Part shown: positions 16,644-24,797 of the stretch, one piece after another | Position numbering within the stretch: position 1 is the stretch's first letter | Layout of the letters: the number at the start of each line of letters is the position of its first letter | Assembly: GCA_902563105.1 (NCBI GenBank) | Contig: CACEVU010000003.1 | Location: 61,787-125,786 of the forward strand | Origin: an uncultured SAR86 cluster bacterium | GTDB lineage: Bacteria; Pseudomonadota; Gammaproteobacteria; Magnimaribacterales; AG-339-G14 | Direction of reading: 5' to 3' | DNA length: 64,000 bases | Translations under genes and position numbers: made by a program | The notes under the pieces: generated by a model | Seen by the model: only the letters and a program-made list of their open reading frames with translations | What the model was told of the DNA's origin: nothing | The model's database searches: none

Positions 16644-17587
16644 ATAAGTTTCTTTATTCGTTAATTATTCTTTTCTCTTCAAATTTCTTCAGTCACGAAT
16701 TCAATCCTGCCCACTTATTAATAGAGGAGAAAAAAGAATTTGAATATGAAGCGCTGTGGATGACGCCTGTAAAAAAATTAGGAAGCTCGCCAGAATTGTC
16801 TTTTCCTAACGAGTGTGATGTCGAGAGAGATCTACCTTTCCGTCAAAATAAATACATTTCGGAAAGAATAAGTCTTAAATGCATAGAGTCTTTAAAAGGT
16901 AAAAAGATTCAGGTAAGAGGACTAAGTATTTTAAATGATGCTCTTGTTACAGTTAATTTTTTTAATGGAGACAGATTTGAAGGTTTGATGAATCTCAAAG
17001 TACCTGAGATTGTCATCCCAGAAAAAAAACAAGTTTATCCAACCGGATATTTTTACTTGGGCGTAGAACATTTACTAGGTGGAATAGATCACATTATTTT
17101 TGTATTAGGATTGATTTTTCTAATTTCTGGTTTTATTCCGCTTTTAAAAACGATAACGGCTTTTACTCTCGCGCACAGCATTACTCTAGCAATTTCTGTT
17201 CTGGATATTTTTAAGTTACCTTCTGCAAGCACCGAAGCATTGATTGCTTTAACAATAATCTATCTTGCCTTTGAACTAACCAAGCAAGAGAATGAAATAA
17301 GAAGACCTTGGTTGATGGCTTTTGGTTTCGGTTTGTTACATGGATTTGGATTCGCAGGTGCTTTGTCTGAAATTGGAATAACTAACGACCAGTTACTTCT
17401 TTCACTACTATTCTTCAATGTTGGCATAGAAATTGGTCAGCTTATGATTATTCCCTTAGCGGGTTTTGTAATTTTTCTATTGAGTAAAATAAACCTGAAA
17501 AAGCATCTTAAAATCTCAGTGGCCTATGGGATTGGTGGTATGGGCTTTTTTTGGTTTATGACCAGAATTTGGAGTATTGTTGTTTGA
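16640..17587 (+). CDS. HupE/UreJ_2-family membrane protein
   Basis: A 315-residue protein with a signal peptide, an exported N-terminal domain (about 20-130) and a C-terminal set of about six membrane helices. The family core is visible as GVEHLLGGIDHIIFVLGLIF, TAFTLAHSITL and FGFGLLHGFGFAGAL, all with conserved His that suggest metal handling. HupE/UreJ relatives are implicated in nickel uptake, but no urease or hydrogenase genes are in the window and many such marine homologues lack a known metal. Overlaps both neighbours by 1-4 nt. Confidence 0.82.
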   Translation: MNKFLYSLIILFSSNFFSHEFNPAHLLIEEKKEFEYEALWMTPVKKLGSSPELSFPNECDVERDLPFRQNKYISERISLKCIESLKGKKIQVRGLSILNDALVTVNFFNGDRFEGLMNLKVPEIVIPEKKQVYPTGYFYLGVEHLLGGIDHIIFVLGLIFLISGFIPLLKTITAFTLAHSITLAISVLDIFKLPSASTEALIALTIIYLAFELTKQENEIRRPWLMAFGFGLLHGFGFAGALSEIGITNDQLLLSLLFFNVGIEIGQLMIIPLAGFVIFLLSKINLKKHLKISVAYGIGGMGFFWFMTRIWSIVV

Positions 17588-18165
17588 TGAATCCAACTTT
17601 CAATAATTCTTTGGTTTTAACGATGCAGAGCTTTTTCTTAGGAGCCTTATTTATTTCATTGGCTGTTAGTTTTTTCTTATACAAATCTAAGAGTAATTAT
17701 TTCCTAGCCTTTGTGCCGATGCTTGCTCTTGCCGTACATCAAGTGGAAGAGTATGTATTTTCACCATTGCTCTTTGGTGAATATTATCACTTTTTAAATT
17801 GGGCTTTTAGAAACGGGATGGACATCTCTCCGATTGAAGTTACTCTAATTAATCTAGCGCCCTATGTCTTTTTCTTTCCAACTTTAATTTTTCTTCGAAA
17901 GAAGTATGAAAAAGTCTTTGGAATCTTTTTTCTTTTTCATAACGCTGCGACAATGGCCAACGCAAGTTTCCACTTGGGGATTTCTACTGCGCAAAATTTA
18001 TACAGTCCTGGAATGATAAGCGCTTTGTTACTTTTTGTTCCTTTATTTGTTTATGGAATTTTATTTAATAAAGAACTGAAACTGGGTAATAGGCCAATAA
18101 TAGCGATAAGTATTTACGGTTTCTTAGTACACTATATTTTGATATGGCTTATTAATATTTTCTAA
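17587..18165 (+). CDS. HXXEE-domain membrane protein
   Basis: A 192-residue polytopic membrane protein. The start ATG 17587 overlaps the upstream stop by one base (TGATG) and is preferred over an in-frame ATG at 17551. The signature H-Q-V-E-E-Y near residue 50 matches the HXXEE domain, followed by a second conserved segment LFHNAATMANASFHLG with further His. Function is not known. The tight coupling to the PPIase and HupE/UreJ-like genes suggests one membrane module. Confidence 0.75.
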   Translation: MNPTFNNSLVLTMQSFFLGALFISLAVSFFLYKSKSNYFLAFVPMLALAVHQVEEYVFSPLLFGEYYHFLNWAFRNGMDISPIEVTLINLAPYVFFFPTLIFLRKKYEKVFGIFFLFHNAATMANASFHLGISTAQNLYSPGMISALLLFVPLFVYGILFNKELKLGNRPIIAISIYGFLVHYILIWLINIF

Positions 18166-18207
18166 ATTAATATTTTTGTAGGTCATTTCTTTCGCTTAAG
18201 TTCCTCA

Positions 18208-18213
18208 TATAAT
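18208..18213 (+). promoter_or_regulatory. -10 element TATAAT
   Basis: An exact TATAAT lies in the 111-bp gap before the SDR gene at 18277. The putative leader carries a strong AGGAGG ribosome site. No convincing -35 is seen. Confidence 0.45.
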
Positions 18214-18276
18214 ATAGTTAAGCAAGATAGAAACTAAAACTTCAAATCTACTTTTATAAAATTAGGAGGTTTATAA

Positions 18277-19296
18277 ATGTCTTATTCAAAACCAAATCTA
18301 GATAGCAAACATTACGAAAATCTTTTTAATTCATTGCCTTCCTTAGAAGGTAAATCGGTTGCAATCACTGGAACAACATCTGGAACAGGTTTTGTTGCAG
18401 CAAATGCTTCTGGAAAACTAGGTGCAAATGTAATTCTTTTAAATAGATCTTCTGAAAGAGCCGATAAAGCTCTAATTGATCTCAGACAAGAGACTCCTAA
18501 TGCAAATTTCAATCAGATTGAATGTGATCTACAGAGCTTTGATTCAGTTAGAAATGCGGTCAAGCAAATAGAAGATGCATGCCCAAATGGGCTAGATGTA
18601 ATTTGTAATAATGCGGGGGTAATGGCTCTAGAAGATATGGCGACAGTGGACGGGTACGATGTTCAAATGCAAACAAATCATTTGTCACATTTTTTGCTAG
18701 TAAAACGTCTTATGCCTCTCTTAAAAAAAGCAGCTGAAATGAGAGGCGAAGCAAGAATAGTAAATCACTCTAGTATTGCCAGAAAACAACCAAAAAAAAC
18801 TTTGGATGCTAAATTTCTTGAAAAGAATGGCGGTAATTTAGGAGGTAATGGTTCGAGCCTCTTTTTTGGAGGAGCGAGGTGGCTTAGATATAATCAATCA
18901 AAACTTGCAAATGCCGCTTTCACAGCATGTTTACACGATAAGTTATCCACTGCTAACTCAAAAATAAAAGCTATGGTCGCACATCCAGGCTTGGCTGAAA
19001 CAGATTTGCAAAGCACGACAGTTAAGGAAGGTGGAATGGGTAAGTGGATTACAGAGCAAATGATGAAAGTTGGGCAGTCAAGAGAAGATGGTGCTTTGGG
19101 TATTCTAAAATGCATTGCCGATCCTGAAGTAGAATCAGGTCAATTCGTCGGTCCTGGAATGGGTGGCATGTTCACTGCTGTTAAGGGAGAAGCTTTTTGT
19201 TATCCGCTTGAAAAATTTTATGATAATGAAACGACTAGGAATCTTCTTTGGCAAAAAAGTTGTGACGCCATAAATGAAAGTTTCGATATAGGATGA
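18277..19296 (+). CDS. short-chain dehydrogenase/reductase
   Basis: A 339-residue classical/extended-like SDR using NAD(P)(H). The cofactor motif TGTTSGTG is at 31-38, NNAG at 111-114, and the catalytic YNQSK at 205-209 with a Ser at about 165. The chain is longer than the usual 250-residue SDR, resembling retinol-dehydrogenase or protochlorophyllide-reductase-like members. AGGAGG precedes the ATG. It overlaps the next gene by 4 nt (ATGA), so the two oxidoreductases are translated together. Substrate unknown. Confidence 0.88.
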   Translation: MSYSKPNLDSKHYENLFNSLPSLEGKSVAITGTTSGTGFVAANASGKLGANVILLNRSSERADKALIDLRQETPNANFNQIECDLQSFDSVRNAVKQIEDACPNGLDVICNNAGVMALEDMATVDGYDVQMQTNHLSHFLLVKRLMPLLKKAAEMRGEARIVNHSSIARKQPKKTLDAKFLEKNGGNLGGNGSSLFFGGARWLRYNQSKLANAAFTACLHDKLSTANSKIKAMVAHPGLAETDLQSTTVKEGGMGKWITEQMMKVGQSREDGALGILKCIADPEVESGQFVGPGMGGMFTAVKGEAFCYPLEKFYDNETTRNLLWQKSCDAINESFDIG

Positions 19297-20453
19297 AAAT
19301 TCTTATTTTAGGCGGCTCAGGTGGAATGGGAAGATTTGCTTCCTCGGCAGTCAGCTCTATAAGTGGGATTGATTCAATAACTATTGCCGATATTAACGAG
19401 ACTGCTGCTTCTGATTTTGCTAAATCCTTTAACGATGACAGGATAACCGGGATAGGCTTGAATGTTTTGGACAAAGATTCTCTTAGAAAACTTACAGCCT
19501 CCAAAGACATAGTTCTTAATCTCACAGGGCCATTTTTTAAACTTGCTTACCCAATCTTAGAGGTTGCGTTGGAGCAAAATTGTCATTATTTAGACATATG
19601 TGATGATTGGGAGCCAACTGAAAAAATGTTTTCCCTGAATAAATTAGCTGAGGAAAAAAACAAGATTGCTATTTTAGGATTAGGAGCTAGTCCAGGCATA
19701 ACTAATATGCTTGCTTTAAAAGCTATGAACGAGTTGGATAAAGTTTCAAATGTTTATACAGGCTGGGATATTTCAGGGGCAAAGCCAGAAGAAGAAAGTT
19801 CTCAAACTGGGGCTAATGCTGCTATGGAACATGGTGTTGAACAGATGACAGGACAAGTTAAAGTTTATATGAATAAAAATTTTAAAATGGTAAGGCCCTT
19901 AACAAGAGTAAATGTGCAATATCCTCAGCTAGGTAAATTTAAAGCAAGCATTTTTGGTCATCCTGAAGCAATAACTTTCCCCCATCACTATCCAGATATT
20001 TCAACAAGCTTGAATTTAATGCATGGTAACGACCCCGCTGCTGTTTTTGTCTTTAAAGTGATTAGGTTCTTCGTTGAAATAAAGCTGCTCACTAAGAATC
20101 TAGCAGCAAAGATAATGGAACAACTTGAAAGAAGTAAAGTTAGTAAACCCAAGGATATTTTAAATTCCCTGCCTGAGGTTTATGGACTAGCTCAAGGTTT
20201 GAAAAACGAAACTGAAACTATTGTTGCTGTCACGTTAGATGGTTTTGAAGAAAATATGTCTATGGGTGCAGCAACTGGCTACCCATTAGCATGCGGATTG
20301 AAAATGTTACTTGAGAAAAAGATTGCTAAATTTGGAGTATTAGCTCCTGAGGCATGCGGACTAGATCCCGATAACTTCTTTGATGAATTAGGTGGTTTTC
20401 TGGGAGATGGTGCCCAAATTAAGATGATAGTAACTCAAGAAGCAGTCAACTAG
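19293..20453 (+). CDS. saccharopine dehydrogenase-like oxidoreductase
   Basis: A 386-residue NAD(P)-binding protein starting with a Rossmann loop ILGGSGGMGRFASSA and a second-strand acidic TIADIN. The middle contains GPFFKLAYPILEVALEQNCHYLDICDD and LGLGASPGITNMLALKAM, typical of saccharopine-dehydrogenase-like proteins, including those without a lysine-pathway role. No lysine genes are nearby. Coupled to the upstream SDR by an ATGA overlap. It ends 4 bp from the convergent gene at 20458. Confidence 0.82.
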   Translation: MKILILGGSGGMGRFASSAVSSISGIDSITIADINETAASDFAKSFNDDRITGIGLNVLDKDSLRKLTASKDIVLNLTGPFFKLAYPILEVALEQNCHYLDICDDWEPTEKMFSLNKLAEEKNKIAILGLGASPGITNMLALKAMNELDKVSNVYTGWDISGAKPEEESSQTGANAAMEHGVEQMTGQVKVYMNKNFKMVRPLTRVNVQYPQLGKFKASIFGHPEAITFPHHYPDISTSLNLMHGNDPAAVFVFKVIRFFVEIKLLTKNLAAKIMEQLERSKVSKPKDILNSLPEVYGLAQGLKNETETIVAVTLDGFEENMSMGAATGYPLACGLKMLLEKKIAKFGVLAPEACGLDPDNFFDELGGFLGDGAQIKMIVTQEAVN

Positions 20454-20457
20454 ATTT

Positions 20458-20895
20458 TTACAACCAGCGTCTTACCTTTCTTTTATAAGTTAAATAATCT
20501 TCTCCGAAAGTCTCTTCCATCTGCACCTCTTCTTTTAAAACAAACATGTTCCTCACAATAAAGAAAAAGATAAATAGAAAAATAATATTTAAGGGATTTT
20601 TCAAAATCAACATCAAGCCCAGTAAAAAAGAATTCATACCTACATACATGGGATTCCTTGTGTATTTATAAAATCCTTCGGTAATTAAAGTAGTGGACTC
20701 ACTAAAAGGCACGACACCTGTCTTTGCTTTGATAAATCTTGAAATTGAATTGAAAGCCAATAAAAAGCCCAACCCGATTAAACATATTCCAATTAGAATC
20801 AGCGGCAAAGTTTGCGACGATGTTTCGCCAAAATACCAAGTAGCAAGCATGCATAAAGAAAGGGTCAGTAAATAATGTGGAGGATAAAATTTCAT
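20458..20895 (-). CDS. isoprenylcysteine carboxyl methyltransferase-like membrane protein
   Basis: A 145-residue integral membrane protein with about four helices and the SAM-binding signature of the ICMT/PEMT superfamily: FYKYTRNPMYVGM (about 88-100) and the C-terminal EEVQMEETFGEDYLTYKRKVRRWL pattern of E-x-x-L/M...F-G-x-x-Y-x-x-Y. Bacterial homologues methylate lipids or unknown targets. No Shine-Dalgarno is visible. TACAAT ends 6 nt before ATG 20895, so the transcript may be leaderless. Confidence 0.82.
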   Translation of the reverse strand: MKFYPPHYLLTLSLCMLATWYFGETSSQTLPLILIGICLIGLGFLLAFNSISRFIKAKTGVVPFSESTTLITEGFYKYTRNPMYVGMNSFLLGLMLILKNPLNIIFLFIFFFIVRNMFVLKEEVQMEETFGEDYLTYKRKVRRWL

Positions 20896-20974
20896 TTTTC
20901 TATTGTAATATTAATAGAATTTAAATCACTACTTCCTTTCATTGCTTAATTTATTTTGAGTAAATGTTATCTCT

Positions 20975-21091
20975 ATGGAAAACCCTACTTTTCTAGCAAA
21001 CGTATTTTTCTTTACGTTCTCATTTGTGTGGTTTATCTTTGTAGCCGTCGGTAGTCATATGTTCCGCAGGTATTACAAAGATAAAAAATGA
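20975..21091 (+). CDS. 38-residue small membrane protein coupled to glucokinase
   Basis: A 39-codon frame starts at ATG 20975 and ends TGA 21089-21091, overlapping the glk ATG by 4 nt (ATGA). The product has one aromatic-rich transmembrane helix (Phe, Val, Trp across residues 6-26) followed by a basic tail ending F-R-R-Y-Y-K-D-K-K, as expected for a positive-inside single-pass protein. The exact ATGA junction with a real gene and the topology support it. The Shine-Dalgarno is weak. Family not recognised. Confidence 0.55.
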   Translation: MENPTFLANVFFFTFSFVWFIFVAVGSHMFRRYYKDKK

Positions 21092-21984
21092 AAAGTGCCC
21101 TTCTAATTGACCTTGGCGGAACAAATGTCAGACGCGCATTTTTTACAAAAAATACGCTATCCAATATTTCTAAAGAGAAAATTTCAGATGATGATTTCAT
21201 TCCATTTCTTCAGAGATTAATAGATGAACAAAAAAGTGAAATTGATTATCTAGTCATTGCTGCCGCGGGGCCCAACAATCACGTATCTATAAATCTTACT
21301 AATAGAAATTTATTGATTGAGGCAAACGAATTAACTTCTAAACTAGGATTAAAAAAATGCCTTTTATTAAATGATTGGGAGGCTGTAGCTCATTCTCTCA
21401 AAGAATTAACTAAAAAATCTTTACTGAAAATAAAAAATGGAACTCCTTCAAATGAGAATACACTACTGATTGGTCCTGGAACCGGTCTGGGAGTGACCCT
21501 GATAATAAATAATCAAATCATTCCCACAGAATTTGGGAATACTTTGAGCCCAACAAAAAACATGTTAGAAAATTTTGGTTTAGAAAAAAATGAAGAATTT
21601 TTATCACTCGAAAGTATCTTAAGCGGACCTGGGATGGAAAAACTCTACAAGGAAAAATTTGGAAAAAAGCTTTCTTCAGAAAGAATAATATCCTGTGCTT
21701 TAGCAGGTAATAATGATGAATTTTTTATAGTTGATAACTTTTTGAAAACGCTTATTTCAATTACCAATGATTTGGTTTTGGCTTTTTCGTGTGAAAAAGT
21801 TGTCTTTGGGGGGTCAATTTTGAATTCGATCAAACCAATTTTGACGTCAGAAAAGACCCTTAATTATTTCCCTTCGGAAATTAATCCTAAGTATTCTTCG
21901 TTAATAGGAAAAACCCAGGTCGACCTCCTTACAGAGGACGAGCCAGGAATTTTTGGTTGTTTAGCTTTTTTAAAAACTAAATAA
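21088..21984 (+). CDS. glk: glucokinase (Glk family)
   Basis: A 298-residue hexokinase-fold sugar kinase that would phosphorylate glucose to glucose-6-phosphate with ATP. ATP-loop I is IDLGGTNVRRAFF (7-19), the catalytic Asn95-Asp96 lie in LLLNDWEA, GPGTGLGV is at 129-136 and SGPGMEKLY follows Glu175. Relative to E. coli Glk (N99, D100, E157, H160, E187) the sugar-contacting His is Asn151 here (TEFGNT), so sugar preference may differ. It is coupled to the 38-residue membrane protein and lies 2.8 kb upstream of the glycosidase gene on the same strand. Confidence 0.88.
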   Translation: MKSALLIDLGGTNVRRAFFTKNTLSNISKEKISDDDFIPFLQRLIDEQKSEIDYLVIAAAGPNNHVSINLTNRNLLIEANELTSKLGLKKCLLLNDWEAVAHSLKELTKKSLLKIKNGTPSNENTLLIGPGTGLGVTLIINNQIIPTEFGNTLSPTKNMLENFGLEKNEEFLSLESILSGPGMEKLYKEKFGKKLSSERIISCALAGNNDEFFIVDNFLKTLISITNDLVLAFSCEKVVFGGSILNSIKPILTSEKTLNYFPSEINPKYSSLIGKTQVDLLTEDEPGIFGCLAFLKTK

Positions 21985-21986
21985 TT

Positions 21987-22787
21987 TCAACTTGTAGGAA
22001 CTTCTGCAGAATTATAATATCTTGGCTCTTGGCAGTTTGAAACCATATCCCAGTTGTCTTCTACATCTGGACCAAGTTTTTGCCATTCAGCTTCAAAAGC
22101 TTTTCTTGCTTCTTCTGATTGATAAAAATTCCCCCAAAAAAAGTCAACCTCATCAGACTCGTAATCAGGACCTAAAATCACATAGCTAAAAGGGCCTGGC
22201 AAAGACTGGGCGCTATCTAAAAATGCTTCAAGTTGATTAATAATCTCTCTCAAGTCTTTTCCTTCTTTGCCCTCCTGATAGAGACATTGGTAATACTCAG
22301 AAACGAAATCACCTGAGTCAAATTCACCAAAAGTGTCGCCTGCTCTTGCTATATAAGCATCAAAAGAAAACTTTTGTTCTTCATCACAAGAGAGAATGTC
22401 AGATGTATTTTCTGTCCATTCAGCAACATTCTCATTAGAGTTCCAAATTTCCCATGCCGCTTCAGCTTCTTTTTTTGTATTCCAAATTAACTGCCAGAAT
22501 CCATCTTCTTGATCAGTATTCAATCTTTGAAAATGTTGAATGCCATAAGAGGATACTAAGGGTGAATTAACTTCGACCAATAAATCTTGCCATTCAGGTA
22601 AAACATTATTTCTAAAGTTTTCTGCTGTGTAGTAAACCCCCTCCTGACAGGGGACGTATTCCATGTAAAACATTTGGGGGTATTCCTCTGAGCCCAGGGT
22701 TGAGAATGAAACTTCCGCTTCAGACTCAGCCGAGGAACATGCATAAAACACAAAGAAAGATAAAATTACTGTTGATGTAAGTTTCAT
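21987..22787 (-). CDS. exported two-domain ferredoxin-like protein, family member 5 (probable lipoprotein)
   Basis: From ATG 22787 (2 nt after the upstream stop; a GTG at 22793 is an alternative) this encodes 266 residues. The N-terminal hydrophobic stretch ends FYACSS, a lipobox-like site. The mature chain has two apparent halves, one opening QMFYMEYVPCQEG with helix and PLVSSYGIQHFQRL strand, the second around FVSEYYQCLYQEGK and FSYVILGPDYESDEVDFFW. Six or so Cys suggest disulfides, which other members lack. Function unknown. It lies directly downstream of member 3 (22790), so the two are cotranscribed. Confidence 0.6.
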   Translation of the reverse strand: MKLTSTVILSFFVFYACSSAESEAEVSFSTLGSEEYPQMFYMEYVPCQEGVYYTAENFRNNVLPEWQDLLVEVNSPLVSSYGIQHFQRLNTDQEDGFWQLIWNTKKEAEAAWEIWNSNENVAEWTENTSDILSCDEEQKFSFDAYIARAGDTFGEFDSGDFVSEYYQCLYQEGKEGKDLREIINQLEAFLDSAQSLPGPFSYVILGPDYESDEVDFFWGNFYQSEEARKAFEAEWQKLGPDVEDNWDMVSNCQEPRYYNSAEVPTS

Positions 22788-22789
22788 AC

Positions 22790-23527
22790 TCACTCTACAA
22801 AATCTTGAAGAGTCAGTGCAGAATCATAAACTCGAACGTTTCGAACAATTTCTCTTTCGTACCATTCTGCCATTTTGTCCATTTCTTTATCGAAAGGAGA
22901 AACTCCCTGATCTCGAGGCGCAGAATCTTCCCATTGTTCCATTTCTGCCAAAGACTCGTATCCAACAGTAAATAAATGGGTTTGCATCCCGCCGCCAGCC
23001 ATTCTTTCAGACAGACCAAATTGTCCTGGAAATGTTCCTTTGATAGCTTCATCTAATTCTTCAGTTGCTTCAATAATGTCTTCTACGTTAGACGGTTGTG
23101 TTCTAAAGGGATAAACCGCCCATACAGTATCTTTGTTTGAAGGGGTTCCATAAGTTTGAATGAAAGTATTTATTCTACTTCCCTTACCCTCGGAATTTGC
23201 GTTGAGCACTGAGAGGTATTTAGCCACTTCTTGGTTATTGGGGTCGCTTAATTTAGCCATCCAAATTTCATGTTCTGCAAGGCTTGGTTGGAGAACTGCA
23301 AAAGAATGCGTTTCTCCATCTAAACCGCCAGCAATGTAAGAATTTAAATGCAAAGATCCTTTAAAATTATTTTTTACAAAATCAGAAGACATGAATTGAT
23401 CTGTAGCAGCTACAATTTTTGCAGCGCTTTGTGGACTTTCTACTCTAATCAAATATTCTATCCACGTCGGTGAGGCAAAGCTTACAGAAGTTGCCAGTAC
23501 TAACAATAAAGTTATAATTTTTTTCAT
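22790..23527 (-). CDS. exported two-domain ferredoxin-like (DABB-like) protein, family member 3
   Basis: A 245-residue protein with a clear signal peptide (MKKIITLLLVLATSVSFA) and an AGGAGA ribosome site. The two halves open with TWIEYLIRVESPQSAAKIV and DTVWAVYPFRTQPSNVEDII. Each continues with a helix, a GQFGLSERMAGG-type turn and a strand near HSFAVLQ or THLFTVGYESLAEMEQW, the repeat that defines the family in this window. No catalytic motif is obvious. Together with member 5 it forms a two-gene operon. Divergent from the DUF4136-like lipoprotein gene at 23580. Confidence 0.65.
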   Translation of the reverse strand: MKKIITLLLVLATSVSFASPTWIEYLIRVESPQSAAKIVAATDQFMSSDFVKNNFKGSLHLNSYIAGGLDGETHSFAVLQPSLAEHEIWMAKLSDPNNQEVAKYLSVLNANSEGKGSRINTFIQTYGTPSNKDTVWAVYPFRTQPSNVEDIIEATEELDEAIKGTFPGQFGLSERMAGGGMQTHLFTVGYESLAEMEQWEDSAPRDQGVSPFDKEMDKMAEWYEREIVRNVRVYDSALTLQDFVE

Positions 23528-23567
23528 TATTCTCTCCTAAAAATTACTTCGAATACTATATCAAAGA

Positions 23568-23573
23568 TATAAT
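23568..23573 (+). promoter_or_regulatory. -10 element TATAAT before a GTG start
   Basis: Exact TATAAT separated by 6 nt from the GTG start at 23580, with no ribosome site between. This fits a leaderless mRNA for the DUF4136-like gene. Confidence 0.5.
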
Positions 23574-23579
23574 TCTTTT

Positions 23580-24107
23580 GTGTTTTACAGAATAATCATT
23601 TTAATTTTTCTCTCTTCTTGTGCGACTGGTTTTGTTGTAAAAGTAGATTCGGATGAGGCGTTCTCTGCAAATAAATATAAAGATTTCAAAATATTTAAGC
23701 CTGATCCTTTCAGAACAGAGTCTGATGAAGAAGAAAATCCGATAAGGATAAATAGAATTGCAAAGGCTTTATCTAACTCCCTTACAGAGCTGGGACTTAG
23801 CCAAGATGATTCGTCTCCTTTAAAAATAAGTTTTGCTGTGAAAGAAAAAGAACAATTTAACAGAATTAGTTCTTCGAATTTTTCTTATGGTTATAGATAT
23901 GGATATAGATACGATCCTTTTGCGTTTAGATTTTATGCAAATGATCGTCTGCCTATAAACTTTCTTTCGGTAAAATTTTTTGATGAGGACCTTGATAAAG
24001 TAGTCTGGTACGCAAATATGAGAATCAATCCTACATCACTCGACGACCAAGATTTAGCAAACGAAATAGTTTCAAAAATTCTCTCAAAATATCCTGGAAA
24101 CTCTTAA
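23580..24107 (+). CDS. DUF4136-like lipoprotein
   Basis: A 175-residue protein beginning at GTG 23580. The signal ends LSSCAT (lipobox, Cys14). The start of the mature part, F-V-V-K-V-D-S-D-E-A-F-S-A-N-K-Y-K-D-F-K, has the DUF4136 layout in which a strand is followed by Y-K-T/D-F, and the end reads VWYANMRINPT...IVSKILSKYP as in that family. A Tyr/Gly-rich insert (YGYRYGYRYDPFAF) lies in the middle. Outer-membrane-associated lipoprotein of unknown function. The next plus-strand gene starts 38 bp later. Confidence 0.7.
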   Translation: MFYRIIILIFLSSCATGFVVKVDSDEAFSANKYKDFKIFKPDPFRTESDEEENPIRINRIAKALSNSLTELGLSQDDSSPLKISFAVKEKEQFNRISSSNFSYGYRYGYRYDPFAFRFYANDRLPINFLSVKFFDEDLDKVVWYANMRINPTSLDDQDLANEIVSKILSKYPGNS

Positions 24108-24134
24108 TTTTGCACGTTGATTTCTTTAAACACA

Positions 24135-24140
24135 TATAAT
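24135..24140 (+). promoter_or_regulatory. -10 element TATAAT, probable leaderless start
   Basis: TATAAT ends 5 nt before ATG 24146. No Shine-Dalgarno is present. No good -35 at 16-18 bp is visible. Confidence 0.45.
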
Positions 24141-24145
24141 TTACT

Positions 24146-24370
24146 ATGAGCTCCGGAATATTTATTCTTGGTGGAATAACTTTCATAACAGCATTTGTAC
24201 TTTTTAAGATCAGCGCTTTTATGTATTTATTCCAAGATATCAAAGAGGGAAAAGAAAGATCTTGGTTGAGGCTTTTTCAAGTATTTATTGTTGACCTAAT
24301 AATATTAATCTCTGGTGTTATTGGAACAGGCATACTTTTCATGACTCTACTCAAAATAGCTCATGGATAA
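24146..24370 (+). CDS. small two-helix membrane protein, unknown
   Basis: A 74-residue protein with two predicted membrane helices (about 5-29 and 46-70) joined by a charged loop, FQDIKEGKERSWLRLFQ. I do not recognise the family. It directly abuts the DUF3429-like gene (stop TAA then ATG), which argues that it is real and cotranscribed. It is preceded by a TATAAT only 5 nt away. Confidence 0.65.
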   Translation: MSSGIFILGGITFITAFVLFKISAFMYLFQDIKEGKERSWLRLFQVFIVDLIILISGVIGTGILFMTLLKIAHG

Positions 24371-24787
24371 ATGCAAACTAAAATTACTCTAGGTTATTTA
24401 GGCTTTCTCCCATTTGCAGCTCTCACAATCCTGCCTTGGATTCTTGGAGAAACTTATGAGGAGATTTCTTTTCAATTATTAATTGTATATGGGGGAATAA
24501 TAATTTCTTTTTTATCCGGAATAATCTGGGGTATTGATTCGACAAATCAAAAAAGTCTAGTTGTAGCCATTATTTTTTCCCTCATGGGATTTGGATCAAT
24601 TTTATTGGCTTCGATAAATCTCATTTATGCAATGACTTTATTATTTTTCTTATTTTTTCTTTTCTATCTCTTAGAGTCCAAAGTTAATCCTCAATTTACT
24701 AATCCTGACTATTTGAAACTTAGAAAGAATCTAACTTCGGGTGTCTGTGGCTGTTATATGTTTTCTATTGTTATTCTGATTTATTAA
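24371..24787 (+). CDS. DUF3429-like membrane protein
   Basis: A 138-residue protein with about five membrane helices. The first segment GYLGFLPFAALTILPWILG and the second YGGIIISFLSGIIWGID match the DUF3429 pattern (a Y-x-G-x-x-P-F motif and an F-L-S/G-G-I-x-W-G motif). A pair of Cys occurs near the C-terminus (GVCGC). Function unknown. It follows the 74-residue gene without a gap and is 10 bp upstream of the glycosidase gene. Confidence 0.72.
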   Translation: MQTKITLGYLGFLPFAALTILPWILGETYEEISFQLLIVYGGIIISFLSGIIWGIDSTNQKSLVVAIIFSLMGFGSILLASINLIYAMTLLFFLFFLFYLLESKVNPQFTNPDYLKLRKNLTSGVCGCYMFSIVILIY

Positions 24788-24797
24788 ACTTAAATAC

